Shown: positions 19,701 to 28,424 of the stretch, in pieces
How the letters are laid out: each line of letters begins with the position of its first letter
Position numbering within the stretch: the first letter of the stretch is position 1
From: Candidatus Ruminococcus avistercoris
GTDB taxonomy: Bacteria > Bacillota > Clostridia > Lachnospirales > Lachnospiraceae
Direction: 5' to 3'
Length of the DNA: 64,000 bases
NCBI GenBank assembly: GCA_019120315.1
Contig: DWVJ01000008.1
Location: 1 to 64,000 of the forward strand
Position numbers and translations under genes: made by a program
The notes under the pieces: generated by a model
What the model was told of the DNA's origin: nothing
The model's input: the letters and a program-made list of their open reading frames with translations, nothing else
Database searches by the model: none

Positions 19701-20843
19701 GTAAACGCACAGGAAGGCGAGTTCGAATGGGAGAAATATACCGGAAAATTTACAGTGACCGGTGAAGACGCGCAGGTAAAAGACGGTATTGTAAATATCT
19801 CGGCCAGGGCCACGGCGGAGGATAAAGAGACTTCACAGGTGGCGTTCCAGAAGCTTACCTTTAAAGCTTTTGGGGAGGAAACAACTCTGGAAGACGGAAC
19901 GTACCAGGTTCCGGTAACGTTGATGCAGGCATACAAGGATGAGCCCAGCATGGGCGCGGGAGCTTTGGAAGGAACTGCTCTTGTTACTATTAAGGAAGGA
20001 ACCTCCAGTATTCAGCTTACATTTAAAGGCGTTTCCATCGATGTGGATGGAACAGGAGAGAAATATGGACATCTCCAGCAGCTTTGGAGTTATAAAGAAG
20101 GCAGTACAGTTAAAGATCTGACAGAAGCAAATCGCAGCGAAGTGAAAGTAATTCAAACCTATGAAGATACAGATCTGGCCGGTGGAACGTCTACATTTCC
20201 ACAAATATTTGAACTGAACCGCAGCACGGCAGAGGAAGAAACTATTTATGTTCGTGTGAAAGTAGACGCTATGGGCGATGTGCAGCAGGACGCACGTCTT
20301 GTATTTGATTACACTGAGGCGGTGAAAGCAGAGGAATCGGAGAAAATTCCGGCAGGAAATTATATTGTGCCGGTTCAGATGCGTAAATGGGGATCTGACA
20401 CAGAATTGTCTATGGGAAATGCTGGAATGGAGTCATCAGCTGTTTTGGTTGTGTCAGAAGACGGAACGGCTGTGTTGGAACTTGGATTCCATGCACTTCA
20501 GAATTCTTCACTGACAGGGTATCTTGGCTGGCTCAAGAAAGTGATCAGTGTGGAAGAAGAAAATCAGTATGGTTATCCTGTGAAATATACCACAGAAGAT
20601 GCTGTGGTGTTGGAAGAATGGGATGGCGTGTATGACAATTATAATGATCCGCAGGCAGGAACAGATAGCCAGATGAAAGGGCGGTTGTATCCGAAAACGG
20701 TTTCTATTCCGGTAAAAGTAACGGCCAACGCAGACAGCGAACTCGGATTTGAAACTGAGAATTCTATTTTGATTCAGGTTTATGTACCGGTTATGGAAGC
20801 AATTAATAGGGAAGCGGTACACAGTTTGCTTATCTTGATTTGA
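16731..20843 (+). CDS. Giant NEAT-domain surface protein, N-terminal part (Shr-like role); ends at frameshift
   Basis: Signal peptide MKKIMTAVVLPVCMIIFLFCCVSVVYA; chitobiase-C-terminal-like domains (IYYTTDGTDPV, IYYTVDGTVPT); NEAT domains at about 19138-19563, 19894-20319 and 20347-20843, and a degenerate one at about 18103-18510. Confidence 0.8.
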   Translation: MKKIMTAVVLPVCMIIFLFCCVSVVYADVDEVQYTEMKIEEYTPEVSSTRGDPLENLNLIYGRVIKNGDNYTLQMEIAYENYRISNEDTTYTMTSVLSYLDDAQEYQDLLKDKQFQESVYWSGSGDSVSNADIYTVEIPLSISDFSQVEGQKVQLQYQGSGRTIYNITLRLAACTEEKPAIQPLVMPYSYNLTSNEEYGPKPGNSSSNRSVSLYMSYPLSEGGAVTWYYTTGEEDITEESDYFQSYGDASYKSGTINASGEEAYTMTMRIRGRFQNGTWTDEISVPLKFSKAGVSVLTDESTGVQIIGLNNTIPYDTELKVTQVTDEDSLKEISQILKKEAGENYGKYKLYDISLSDPEGNPVVLLNETGEWGEGIYGAGTRDAKKQIQFNFSDDDLADGWHPMNCQIYRLNDDGELQPLHMYSVVNSFRYCYGSYSENKDPSGTYVLMQTPLTDLTEDISAGNYRVPAEFVVPERDDDGESVDQWFSSKSSLDQYLGENAEALLAVSEENNPSVYLNLYGVDNKYLTAVRYEGKNAEIVERYSSTEEKYPKVIKIDLLENDKNSAYIDLQVRVSGESGWQDVVLALNYNDRYVYSDGVKLTAPVITTATGATAYVNEDEAEISMQCDAVDGQIYYTTDGTDPVAEEQYLYKEPFTLTTDLSDGQTYQIKAITVKDGYTTSNVASLEIEFKAEGEQAETVQAPVIDARYDYAFEENGDTAETGYYNVKLSTDTEEATIYYTVDGTVPTENSNRYEGEFRVPALTNGNPTVIQSYAVKDGYNDSSTSSYTISFSDSWWDNMREGDSYQVPVDMINIGIWQNQEIKVNSMGADALNGDATVYVEDGKKYLEVALKSLSVGGIPGYLVGMWYWDNNDNNTGDKAGNFSTTNTEGAIEASYTYNDDGTIATATVPLFSDFEQVFVGIQSNVSIMGKQGTILWLDYSDVIYQITGEEQEEQEITETPVITYTYNEEADSYEIEITAEENAAIEYSVNAQEGEFEWEKYTGKFTVTGEDAQVKDGIVNISARATAEDKETSQVAFQKLTFKAFGEETTLEDGTYQVPVTLMQAYKDEPSMGAGALEGTALVTIKEGTSSIQLTFKGVSIDVDGTGEKYGHLQQLWSYKEGSTVKDLTEANRSEVKVIQTYEDTDLAGGTSTFPQIFELNRSTAEEETIYVRVKVDAMGDVQQDARLVFDYTEAVKAEESEKIPAGNYIVPVQMRKWGSDTELSMGNAGMESSAVLVVSEDGTAVLELGFHALQNSSLTGYLGWLKKVISVEEENQYGYPVKYTTEDAVVLEEWDGVYDNYNDPQAGTDSQMKGRLYPKTVSIPVKVTANADSELGFETENSILIQVYVPVMEAINREAVHSLLILI

Positions 20844-23800
20844 AGTGGGATGAATATACTCCGGTAAGTCCGGATGTGGACAGAAGCAGTCTTCAGGAAA
20901 TGATTAATCAGGCGCAGGAAAAGTTGGACGATGCAGCAGTAAATGCCGATAAATATGATCCCGAAACAGTAGCCGCATTGCAGAAAGCTGTGGCAGATGC
21001 GCTGGCAGTATTACAGAATCCAGAAGCAGATCAGACAGCTGTTGATGAACAGACAGAACTGGTAAAAACGGCTCTGGAAGGTGTGAAATTGAATCTGAAT
21101 CCGGATATTCTTTCCAAACTGATTCAGGAAGCGCAGGCTCTGGATGAAAATCTCTACACACCGGCCAGCTATCAGAAGCTGACAGAGCAGATTGAAGCGG
21201 CCCTGGCATTGCTGGAGAAAGAAGATCTGACACAGGAGCAGATTGAAGCGCAGCTGACCGCACTGAACGCGGCTGTGGAAGGACTGATTGAAAAGGCCGA
21301 TAAGACAAAGCTGCAGGCAAAATATGACGAGGCGGCGGCGATAGAGAACAATAATTATCCAGGCTGGGAGGCGCTTCAGGCAGCCCTTGTCTCTGTGAAG
21401 GAAGTGCTGGAGGATCCCAACGTATCCCAGACGGATGTGGACGGACAGCTGACTCTGCTGCAGAACGCGCTGGACAATCTCTACGGTTCCGTGGATAAGA
21501 GTGAACTTCAGAACCTGGTGGAACAGGCGGATGCCATGGATACATTGGGATATGCAGAAGAAACCACAGCGCTTTTTGAAGCGGCGGTTGCTTCGGCAAA
21601 GAATATTCTGAGCAATGGTGCAGCATCCCAGACGGATGTGGACAAGCATATTCAGCTGCTGGAAAAAACTTCCGCTTCCCTTATCAAAGCAGAGGAAGAG
21701 GGAGTGGTCTATGACGGCATTTATACCATTGACGGGGCTATCATGCATGCCAGCAATGATAATCAGACTTCGATGGGAAATGCAGCGCTGAAAAAACCGA
21801 TGCAGATTATCATGAAAGACGGACAGCCAACGCTTCGGATGGAATTCGGACCGCTGACTACCACCGGCCTGACCGGTTATCTGGGAGAACTGTATTACTT
21901 CCCGGATTATACGGATGCAGAATTGCCGGATGGAAGCCAGGAGAAAGTGTCTGTGAACGTGGAATCGGTTTATGAGGAGGTATATGATTCCTATAATGAT
22001 CCCGAGACGGGAACCGATGCCACCATGAAGGGAAAAGAATATCCCCATTTCGTGACGATGCCGGTGAACTTTGATTACAGCCAGTTCTGGGTGGAAGTAT
22101 ACGTACCGGTGATGGAAAGTATTTCAGCAGGAAGCGGACGTCAGTATGCAAAGCTGACTCTGGACTGGAGTACGCTGACTCAGGTAAGCGGTGTTGAAAC
22201 AGACAAGAAAGACCTTCAGGCACAGATCAGTGCGCTGGAAAAACTGAAAGAGCAGCTGGGTGATCAAAATCCGCAGGAAGGAGCCCTGACGGCGGCAGAC
22301 TTTACTCAGGAAGAGTTAAATGTCCTGGAAGCAGCCATTGTGGCCGGAAAATATGTGGATAACAGTCTGAACGTGGAACAGATTGCGGTGGACGCCATGA
22401 CGGAATCTCTGACGGCAGTTTATCATCTTTTCAGCCAGGAAGCTGTGGAAGTGGATAAGAGTGAGCTGGCGAAAGCCATTGAAGTGGCGGACAGCTATCT
22501 GAACCGTGACGATGTGGTTTATACGGAAGCTACAAGACAGATTCTTCAGGCAGCCAGAGATGAGGCGGCCAGGGTCTATGAAGACGAAGAGGCTACCCAG
22601 ACCCAGGTAAACAGATGCGTAAGGGCGATCGATGAAGCTATCCAGGGACTGGAAATCGTGGGAGCTGTAAAGACAGATCTGAAGACGGCGCTGGAAAACG
22701 CTTATGCGTGTCTCAACGATGCGGACAGTTATACAGCGGCAGCGCTGGAAACTCTGCGGACGTTGTATGATGAGGCGCTGACAGTTTATGAAAATGAGAA
22801 TGCCAGTCAGGAGGAAGTGGATGCCCAGGTAAGAATTCTCACCTATGCAGTTAACAACCTGAAGAGAGTGGATGAGGTCGCCGTGAACAGACAGGGACTT
22901 CACGAGATGATCGTAGCGGCCTCCAACATGGCCGGAAGAGAACATCTCTACACAGCTGAGTCAATTAAAGCCCTGAAAGCGGCTATTAAGGCAGCGGAAG
23001 CAGTTTACAATGACGAAGAAGCAACGCAGGAAGAGATCAATGCCCAGGCATCAGCGCTGGCCATGGCCATGCTGGATCTGGAAGGAAAGACCTCTGTGGT
23101 GAATCCTGACCCGGAAACGCCGGGCGGAGATGAAAAACCGAATGACGGAGAGGGAGATAACAAACCGGGCGATACCACCCTGGATTACAGGAATCTAAAG
23201 GACGGTGTGTATTCCATCAACGGCGAGATGGTGAAGATTGACAAGGAGACTTACTCCATGTCCAACGAAGCCATTAACCACACGATCAAACTGACGGTGA
23301 AGGACGGAAAATATTACCTCACCATGAACTTCAACGGTCTTAAGATCAACAGTCAGTTCGGGTATCTGGGAACGCTGAAATATTTCCTGACCGGATATAC
23401 CATTGATCAGTACGGCGCGCCTCAGGGCAGTCTGGCGGACGTAACGGTAGATTCCTATCAGACGGATGAGAGCGGAAACCGTATCACAGACAGTTTCGGC
23501 ACAGACTATCCGGATTATGTAACCTTTGAACTGATTCCGGAAGCGCTGGAAGACGGTTACGTGCCGCTGCAGGTGTTTGTTCCAATCATGGAATCCATCG
23601 CTGCGGGCACAGGAACCCAGCCCGTATTCCTGAGACTTGACTGGAGCACCATCGAAAGCGCCGATGCCGATGATCCTTCTTTTGAGGATGATGGAAACAA
23701 TGATGACACCGACCTAAACGGTGGTTCTAATTTAAGCGGTGGCTCCAATTTAAGCGGCGGCTCCGGTTTAACCAGCGGTTCCGGATTAAGCGGCAGCGGA

Positions 23801-24022
23801 AGCAGCTTAAAGAGCGGCAGTTCCGGTCTGAGCGGCAGCTCGGGACTGAGCAGCGGCACTTCCGGTACAGGTTCTTCTTTGAAAGCTTCCAGTGTGAAAA
23901 CCGGGGACGAGACGCCGGTGGGAGCGTTGGCCGGACTGACGGCTCTGGCTTTTGGAGCGGCAGCTTTAGCTCTTTATATGAAACGAAGTGAAAGAGATGG
24001 CCATAAGGCGGAAAGGAAATAA
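20840..24022 (+). CDS. Giant NEAT/FIVAR surface protein, C-terminal part; Gly/Ser stalk and KTGD-type anchor
   Basis: FIVAR-type helical repeats, NEAT domains at about 21706-22176 and 23197-23655, Gly/Ser/Leu repeat, VKTGDETP + TM + KR tail. The first residues complete the NEAT domain interrupted in the preceding ORF. Confidence 0.8.
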   Translation: MKWDEYTPVSPDVDRSSLQEMINQAQEKLDDAAVNADKYDPETVAALQKAVADALAVLQNPEADQTAVDEQTELVKTALEGVKLNLNPDILSKLIQEAQALDENLYTPASYQKLTEQIEAALALLEKEDLTQEQIEAQLTALNAAVEGLIEKADKTKLQAKYDEAAAIENNNYPGWEALQAALVSVKEVLEDPNVSQTDVDGQLTLLQNALDNLYGSVDKSELQNLVEQADAMDTLGYAEETTALFEAAVASAKNILSNGAASQTDVDKHIQLLEKTSASLIKAEEEGVVYDGIYTIDGAIMHASNDNQTSMGNAALKKPMQIIMKDGQPTLRMEFGPLTTTGLTGYLGELYYFPDYTDAELPDGSQEKVSVNVESVYEEVYDSYNDPETGTDATMKGKEYPHFVTMPVNFDYSQFWVEVYVPVMESISAGSGRQYAKLTLDWSTLTQVSGVETDKKDLQAQISALEKLKEQLGDQNPQEGALTAADFTQEELNVLEAAIVAGKYVDNSLNVEQIAVDAMTESLTAVYHLFSQEAVEVDKSELAKAIEVADSYLNRDDVVYTEATRQILQAARDEAARVYEDEEATQTQVNRCVRAIDEAIQGLEIVGAVKTDLKTALENAYACLNDADSYTAAALETLRTLYDEALTVYENENASQEEVDAQVRILTYAVNNLKRVDEVAVNRQGLHEMIVAASNMAGREHLYTAESIKALKAAIKAAEAVYNDEEATQEEINAQASALAMAMLDLEGKTSVVNPDPETPGGDEKPNDGEGDNKPGDTTLDYRNLKDGVYSINGEMVKIDKETYSMSNEAINHTIKLTVKDGKYYLTMNFNGLKINSQFGYLGTLKYFLTGYTIDQYGAPQGSLADVTVDSYQTDESGNRITDSFGTDYPDYVTFELIPEALEDGYVPLQVFVPIMESIAAGTGTQPVFLRLDWSTIESADADDPSFEDDGNNDDTDLNGGSNLSGGSNLSGGSGLTSGSGLSGSGSSLKSGSSGLSGSSGLSSGTSGTGSSLKASSVKTGDETPVGALAGLTALAFGAAALALYMKRSERDGHKAERK
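23719..23889 (+). repeat. Degenerate Gly/Ser/Leu-rich coding repeat (wall-spanning stalk)
   Basis: NGGSNLSGGSNLSGGSGLTSGSGLSGSGSSLKSGSSGLSGSSGLSSGTSG. Confidence 0.75.
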
Positions 24023-24023
24023 G

Positions 24024-25079
24024 ATGAAGGCGAAGGGAAAAAGAAAAGCATTCCTCGCCGGACTTTTAAGCATGATGCTTGCCCTCTTTTGGGGGGCAGG
24101 CATTCCTGCTGTTCCGGTATGGGCGGAATCGGGGACGGTGTACACCTGTGCCATCCATCCCTGCTATGCCCATCCGGTGACCGGCGAGATCGAAGATTCC
24201 GGCGGCGAGGCTTCCTATGCCACAGGACAGGGTATGGTGGAGGGGGCCGTATATACCACCGGTATTCTGGAACTGACGGATTCCGGAGGATATTATCTGA
24301 CGATCCGCATGAGTCTGATGGATTATACCTCCGGGCACAGTTTCTGGGTGCAGAATGTGGGAGATTCCGGCTGGGCCACTCCTGCGGTGGGCGTCACCGG
24401 AAACGGCTCGGACAGCAATGGAACTACGGCGGATATCTGTATTCAGGTACCCAGTGAAAACTGCGTGGTGCGGGGCAGCATGTATGTGGATCCCATGGGA
24501 AGGGACGTGGTGTTTTACCTCTATCCCAGCGATTTTTCCCAGGGAAATAATACGGATATGAACGCCACCATGGTGACTGCCGCCGCAGGCAGTGATGCGG
24601 CGGCAGCCTCCGGGAGCACAGCGGCGGCGGAATCTTCTTCCGCCGGTACATCTGCTCAAAGCAGCGAGGCGGCACAGCTGCAGTCCCAGACAGCGGAAAC
24701 CACGCCCGCTCCGACAGCAGAAGCGCTGGAGAGCGAAGCGGCGACTCCAACGCCGACGGCTGCTCCCGAATCAGAGGAACAGGAAGAGCCGGCTATGGAG
24801 CTGGAGAGCAGTATCGAGGCTGCGGCCACGCCACAGCCGGAAGTTTCCACTGATGAGACGCTCAGCGATGCTCAGGGATTAAGTCTTTCCACGCAAGGGG
24901 AGGCTGCGGCCGGCGAACTGGGAGAGAGCATCGGGCAGGCGCTGGTCAGTTATCTGTTTATCGCCGGGGCAGTATTTGTCCTGGGAGGTCTGATTCTGCT
25001 GGGAGCGGCTGCGGGGATCGTATATTTCTTCCGCAAAAACTGGAGACGATGGGGCGGTGGTGAAGATGATGAAGATTAG
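24024..25079 (+). CDS. Shp-type cell-surface heme-binding protein
   Basis: HPVTGEIEDSGGEASYATGQGMVEGAVY, TDxNGTT-like SDSNGTTADICIQVPS, VVRGSMYVDPMGRDVVFYL: very close to the Shp family; Ala/Glu/Pro-rich stalk and C-terminal TM. Confidence 0.85.
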   Translation: MKAKGKRKAFLAGLLSMMLALFWGAGIPAVPVWAESGTVYTCAIHPCYAHPVTGEIEDSGGEASYATGQGMVEGAVYTTGILELTDSGGYYLTIRMSLMDYTSGHSFWVQNVGDSGWATPAVGVTGNGSDSNGTTADICIQVPSENCVVRGSMYVDPMGRDVVFYLYPSDFSQGNNTDMNATMVTAAAGSDAAAASGSTAAAESSSAGTSAQSSEAAQLQSQTAETTPAPTAEALESEAATPTPTAAPESEEQEEPAMELESSIEAAATPQPEVSTDETLSDAQGLSLSTQGEAAAGELGESIGQALVSYLFIAGAVFVLGGLILLGAAAGIVYFFRKNWRRWGGGEDDED

Positions 25080-26196
25080 GAAAATCCTGTATGTGCTTTC
25101 CATCGTCGCGGCGCTGGCGCTGCTTTGTCTGACGATGGGAGGCTGTGTCAATCAGGATCCGGAAGGGGAAGCAAAGGAGTCGTCTGAAGAGACAGATGAC
25201 TCGGCCGGGGAGGAGCAGACGGCCAGCAGTCTGCTGCAGATCACCGATCCGCAGGAAAAAGCGGCGGTGGAAGCGGCTGCGGCCAGGGTAGAGGCTATGG
25301 ATTCTGCTCCCAGGATCATTGCTACTTCGGCGGCCACGGCGGACATCTGTGACCGTCTGGATCTGGATCTGGTGGGGATCTGTAAAACCACCATATCGGA
25401 AGTGCCGGAACGATACGCGGATCTGCCCCAGGTGGGGACGGCCATGGCGCCGGATATGGAGATCGTTTCTTCTCTGGATCCTGACTGGATCTTAAGCCCT
25501 TCCTCCCTGCAGTCGGATCAGCAGCCCAAATATGAAGCCATCGATACGGACTGGGCTTTTTTGAATCTGCGCAGCGTGCAGGGGATGTACCGTTCGATTC
25601 AGGAACTGGGAGAGATTTTTGACCGGCAGGCGCAGGCGCAGGAGCTGGTAGATGAGTTCACGGAGTTTTATGAAGAGTATAAGGGTAAAAATGAAGGGAA
25701 AGAATCTCCCAAAGTGCTGGTGCTGATGGGACTTCCCGGTTCTTATATCATCGCCACGGAAAATTCTTATGTGGGAAGTCTGGTGGAGCTGGCCGGCGGG
25801 GAAAATGTCTATGCCGGGACGAACCAGGAATTTCTCACAGTGAACACGGAGGATATGAAGACGAAGGAGCCGGATGTGATCCTGCGCGCGGCCCATGCGC
25901 TGCCGGATCAGGTGGTGGAGATGTTCCAGGAAGATTTTGAAACCAATGATATCTGGAAACATTTCGATGCGGTGCAGGAGGGAAGGGTCTATGACCTGAC
26001 ATATGAACTGTTCGGCATGAGCGCAACCTTCCGTTATCCGGAGGCGCTGGAGGAACTGCAGCCCATGCTGTACCCGGAAAGCGAGGAGGATGTCTCCCGG
26101 GCGAAGGAGAACAGTGAAAAGGCAACAGAGGCGGCTGAAGATTCCAAGGCCACAGAAAAAACCGATGAGGAAACACTGAAAGAAGCTACAAAGTAG
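25066..26196 (+). CDS. Heme/iron ABC transporter substrate-binding lipoprotein
   Basis: Lipobox LTMGGC; TroA/FecB-like fold sequence APRIIATSAATADICDRLDLDLVGI...VGTAMAPDMEIVSSLDPDWIL. Confidence 0.88.
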   Translation: MMKIRKILYVLSIVAALALLCLTMGGCVNQDPEGEAKESSEETDDSAGEEQTASSLLQITDPQEKAAVEAAAARVEAMDSAPRIIATSAATADICDRLDLDLVGICKTTISEVPERYADLPQVGTAMAPDMEIVSSLDPDWILSPSSLQSDQQPKYEAIDTDWAFLNLRSVQGMYRSIQELGEIFDRQAQAQELVDEFTEFYEEYKGKNEGKESPKVLVLMGLPGSYIIATENSYVGSLVELAGGENVYAGTNQEFLTVNTEDMKTKEPDVILRAAHALPDQVVEMFQEDFETNDIWKHFDAVQEGRVYDLTYELFGMSATFRYPEALEELQPMLYPESEEDVSRAKENSEKATEAAEDSKATEKTDEETLKEATK

Positions 26197-26209
26197 AAAG
26201 GGGGAAGCT

Positions 26210-27238
26210 ATGGAATTACAGGAAAAAGATCAGGATATAGTACGGAAAAGAAAGAAAAGGCTGCGGGCGGTTCTCTCCTTTGTGATCATGGCTTTCCTGC
26301 TGTGTGTGCTTTTTTTCGCGGCGGTGAATATCGGAAGCCTGAAGGTGAGTCTGACTCAGTTATGGGAGGGGCTGTTTGTGGAATATAACGACGATGTGGC
26401 GACGATCTTTGATCTTCGTTTCCCGCGTATTATCATTTCCATGCTGGCAGGAGCAGCCATCGCCGTATCCGGCGTTCTTTTCCAGGCAGTGCTGAAGAAT
26501 CCTCTGGCGGATCCGGAGATCATCGGAATCTCCAGCGGAGCCAGTTTTGCGGCGGTGCTGATCACCGCTTTTGCCCCCATGCTGTTTTTCTTCACGCCTC
26601 TGTTTGCCTTTCTGGGCGGAGTGCTGGCTTTCTTTCTGGTCTACACACTGTCCTGGAAGGGGGGCTTAAGCCCTCTTCGCATCATTCTGGTGGGCGTGGC
26701 GGTAAACGCCATGTTCAGCGGGCTGTCCAGCGCGCTGAATTCCATGAGCGGCGGCAGCATGTCGGGGGTGGCCTCCATCGTCAACGGCAATATCACCATG
26801 AAAACCTGGGACGATGTAAAGACGCTGGTGCCCTATGTCATCGTGGGATTGATACTGGCGCTGTTTTTTACAGGAAAGTGTAACCTGTTGTCGCTGGAGG
26901 ACAAGACGGCCAGGGGGCTGGGGGTCAATGTCAACACCATGCGGATTCTTATTTCCCTGACGGCAGTCCTGCTGGCAGGCATTTCCACGGCCGTGGCCGG
27001 AGCCATCAGTTTTCTGGGGCTGATCGTACCACATATTGGACGGATTCTGGTGGGAAGCGATCACAAGGCGCTGATCCCCTTTTCCATGCTGTCCGGGGCC
27101 TTTACTTTTTTGCTGGCGGATACCATTGGCAGGACCATCGCGGCGCCCTATGAGGTGTCGGCCTCCATTATCATGAGCGTGGTGGGCGGTCCCTTCTTTA
27201 TCATTCTGCTGAGGAGGTCGAAGAAATATGCAAACTGA
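26210..27238 (+). CDS. FecCD-family heme/iron permease
   Basis: LRFPRIIISMLAGAAIAVSGVLFQAVLKNPLADPEIIGISSGASFAA; GAISFLGLIVPHIGR. Confidence 0.93.
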   Translation: MELQEKDQDIVRKRKKRLRAVLSFVIMAFLLCVLFFAAVNIGSLKVSLTQLWEGLFVEYNDDVATIFDLRFPRIIISMLAGAAIAVSGVLFQAVLKNPLADPEIIGISSGASFAAVLITAFAPMLFFFTPLFAFLGGVLAFFLVYTLSWKGGLSPLRIILVGVAVNAMFSGLSSALNSMSGGSMSGVASIVNGNITMKTWDDVKTLVPYVIVGLILALFFTGKCNLLSLEDKTARGLGVNVNTMRILISLTAVLLAGISTAVAGAISFLGLIVPHIGRILVGSDHKALIPFSMLSGAFTFLLADTIGRTIAAPYEVSASIIMSVVGGPFFIILLRRSKKYAN

Positions 27239-28010
27239 AAACAAACCTGCCATGGAGGTGAAAAACCTTTCTTTTGCCTACGGAAAGAACCGGGTGCTGA
27301 AGGATATCTCCTTCCGGATTAAAGAGGGGGATATCACCACCATCATGGGAGCCAACGGCTGTGGAAAAACCACGCTGTTTTCTCTGATGACCAGGAATCT
27401 TTACCCCCGCAGGGGTGACATCTTTCTCAAAGGGAAGAATATCCAGAATCTGGGACTGAAGGAATTTGCCAGGAGGGTTTCCATCGTCCATCAGTACAAT
27501 ACCTCCAGCGACGATATTACCGTGGAGCGTCTGGTATCCTTTGGACGTACGCCCCACATGAAGATGATGCGGGGAAGAAGCGAGGAGGATGAACGGCTGA
27601 TCCGATGGGCCATGGAGGTGACCAATGTGGAGAAATACCGGGACCGGGAGATCTCCCGGCTCTCCGGCGGTCAGCGCCAGCGGGTGTGGATTGCCATGGC
27701 GCTGGCGCAGAATACGAAGATCCTGTTTCTGGACGAGCCTACCACCTATCTGGATATCCGGTATCAGATTGAGATTCTGGAGCTGGTGAAAAAGCTGAAC
27801 CGGGAGTTTGGGATCACCATCATCATGGTGCTCCACGATATTAATCAGGCCATTTATTTTTCTGACTGTGTGATCGGACTGAAGGACGGGCTGGTGGAGA
27901 TGGAAGGGGATCCCCAGGAGGTGATCACCCGGGAAAGTATCCGTTCTTTGTATGGGATTGAACTGGATGTGACGGTGATAGGTGAGAAAAAATTTGTATT
28001 GACAGTGTGA
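27228..28010 (+). CDS. Heme/iron ABC transporter ATP-binding protein
   Basis: GANGCGKTTLFSLM, RLSGGQRQRVWIAMALAQ, ILFLDEPTTYLDI. Confidence 0.93.
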   Translation: MQTENKPAMEVKNLSFAYGKNRVLKDISFRIKEGDITTIMGANGCGKTTLFSLMTRNLYPRRGDIFLKGKNIQNLGLKEFARRVSIVHQYNTSSDDITVERLVSFGRTPHMKMMRGRSEEDERLIRWAMEVTNVEKYRDREISRLSGGQRQRVWIAMALAQNTKILFLDEPTTYLDIRYQIEILELVKKLNREFGITIIMVLHDINQAIYFSDCVIGLKDGLVEMEGDPQEVITRESIRSLYGIELDVTVIGEKKFVLTV

Positions 28011-28022
28011 GAGGGGAGGCGA

Positions 28023-28424
28023 TTGCAGGTGAAAAAACAACCATTACGGATTTTCTGGCTGCTGCTGGGATGTCTCTGTCTGGGGCTGGGGACCCTGGGA
28101 GTGATTCTGCCCATTTTACCCACGGTGCCTTTTTTCATGGCGACGGTGTTTTGCTTTGCCAAAAGTTCCCGCAGGCTCCATGACTGGTTTCTGGGGACAA
28201 AGCTTTACAAAAAGCACCTGGAAAGCTTTGTCCGGCAGAAGGCCATGACTTTAAAGACCAAGTGTTCCATCGTGGGAACGGTGACGGCGGTGATGGCGGC
28301 AGCCTTTGTCATGATGCGGGACGTGCCTGTGGGACGGATCTGCCTGGCAGCGGTGTGGGTCTGCCATGTGCTTTACTTTTTCCTGCGGGTAAAAACAGTC
28401 AAAAAAGAGGAAGCTTATGATTAA
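28023..28424 (+). CDS. DUF454 (YbaN-type) small membrane protein
   Basis: [49 protein letters not shown]. Confidence 0.8.
   Translation: MQVKKQPLRIFWLLLGCLCLGLGTLGVILPILPTVPFFMATVFCFAKSSRRLHDWFLGTKLYKKHLESFVRQKAMTLKTKCSIVGTVTAVMAAAFVMMRDVPVGRICLAAVWVCHVLYFFLRVKTVKKEEAYD

Noticed and set aside
21011-22048. 345-aa antisense ORF under the FIVAR/NEAT region
   Set aside because: Sense frame has coherent NEAT and FIVAR repeats; antisense lacks features.
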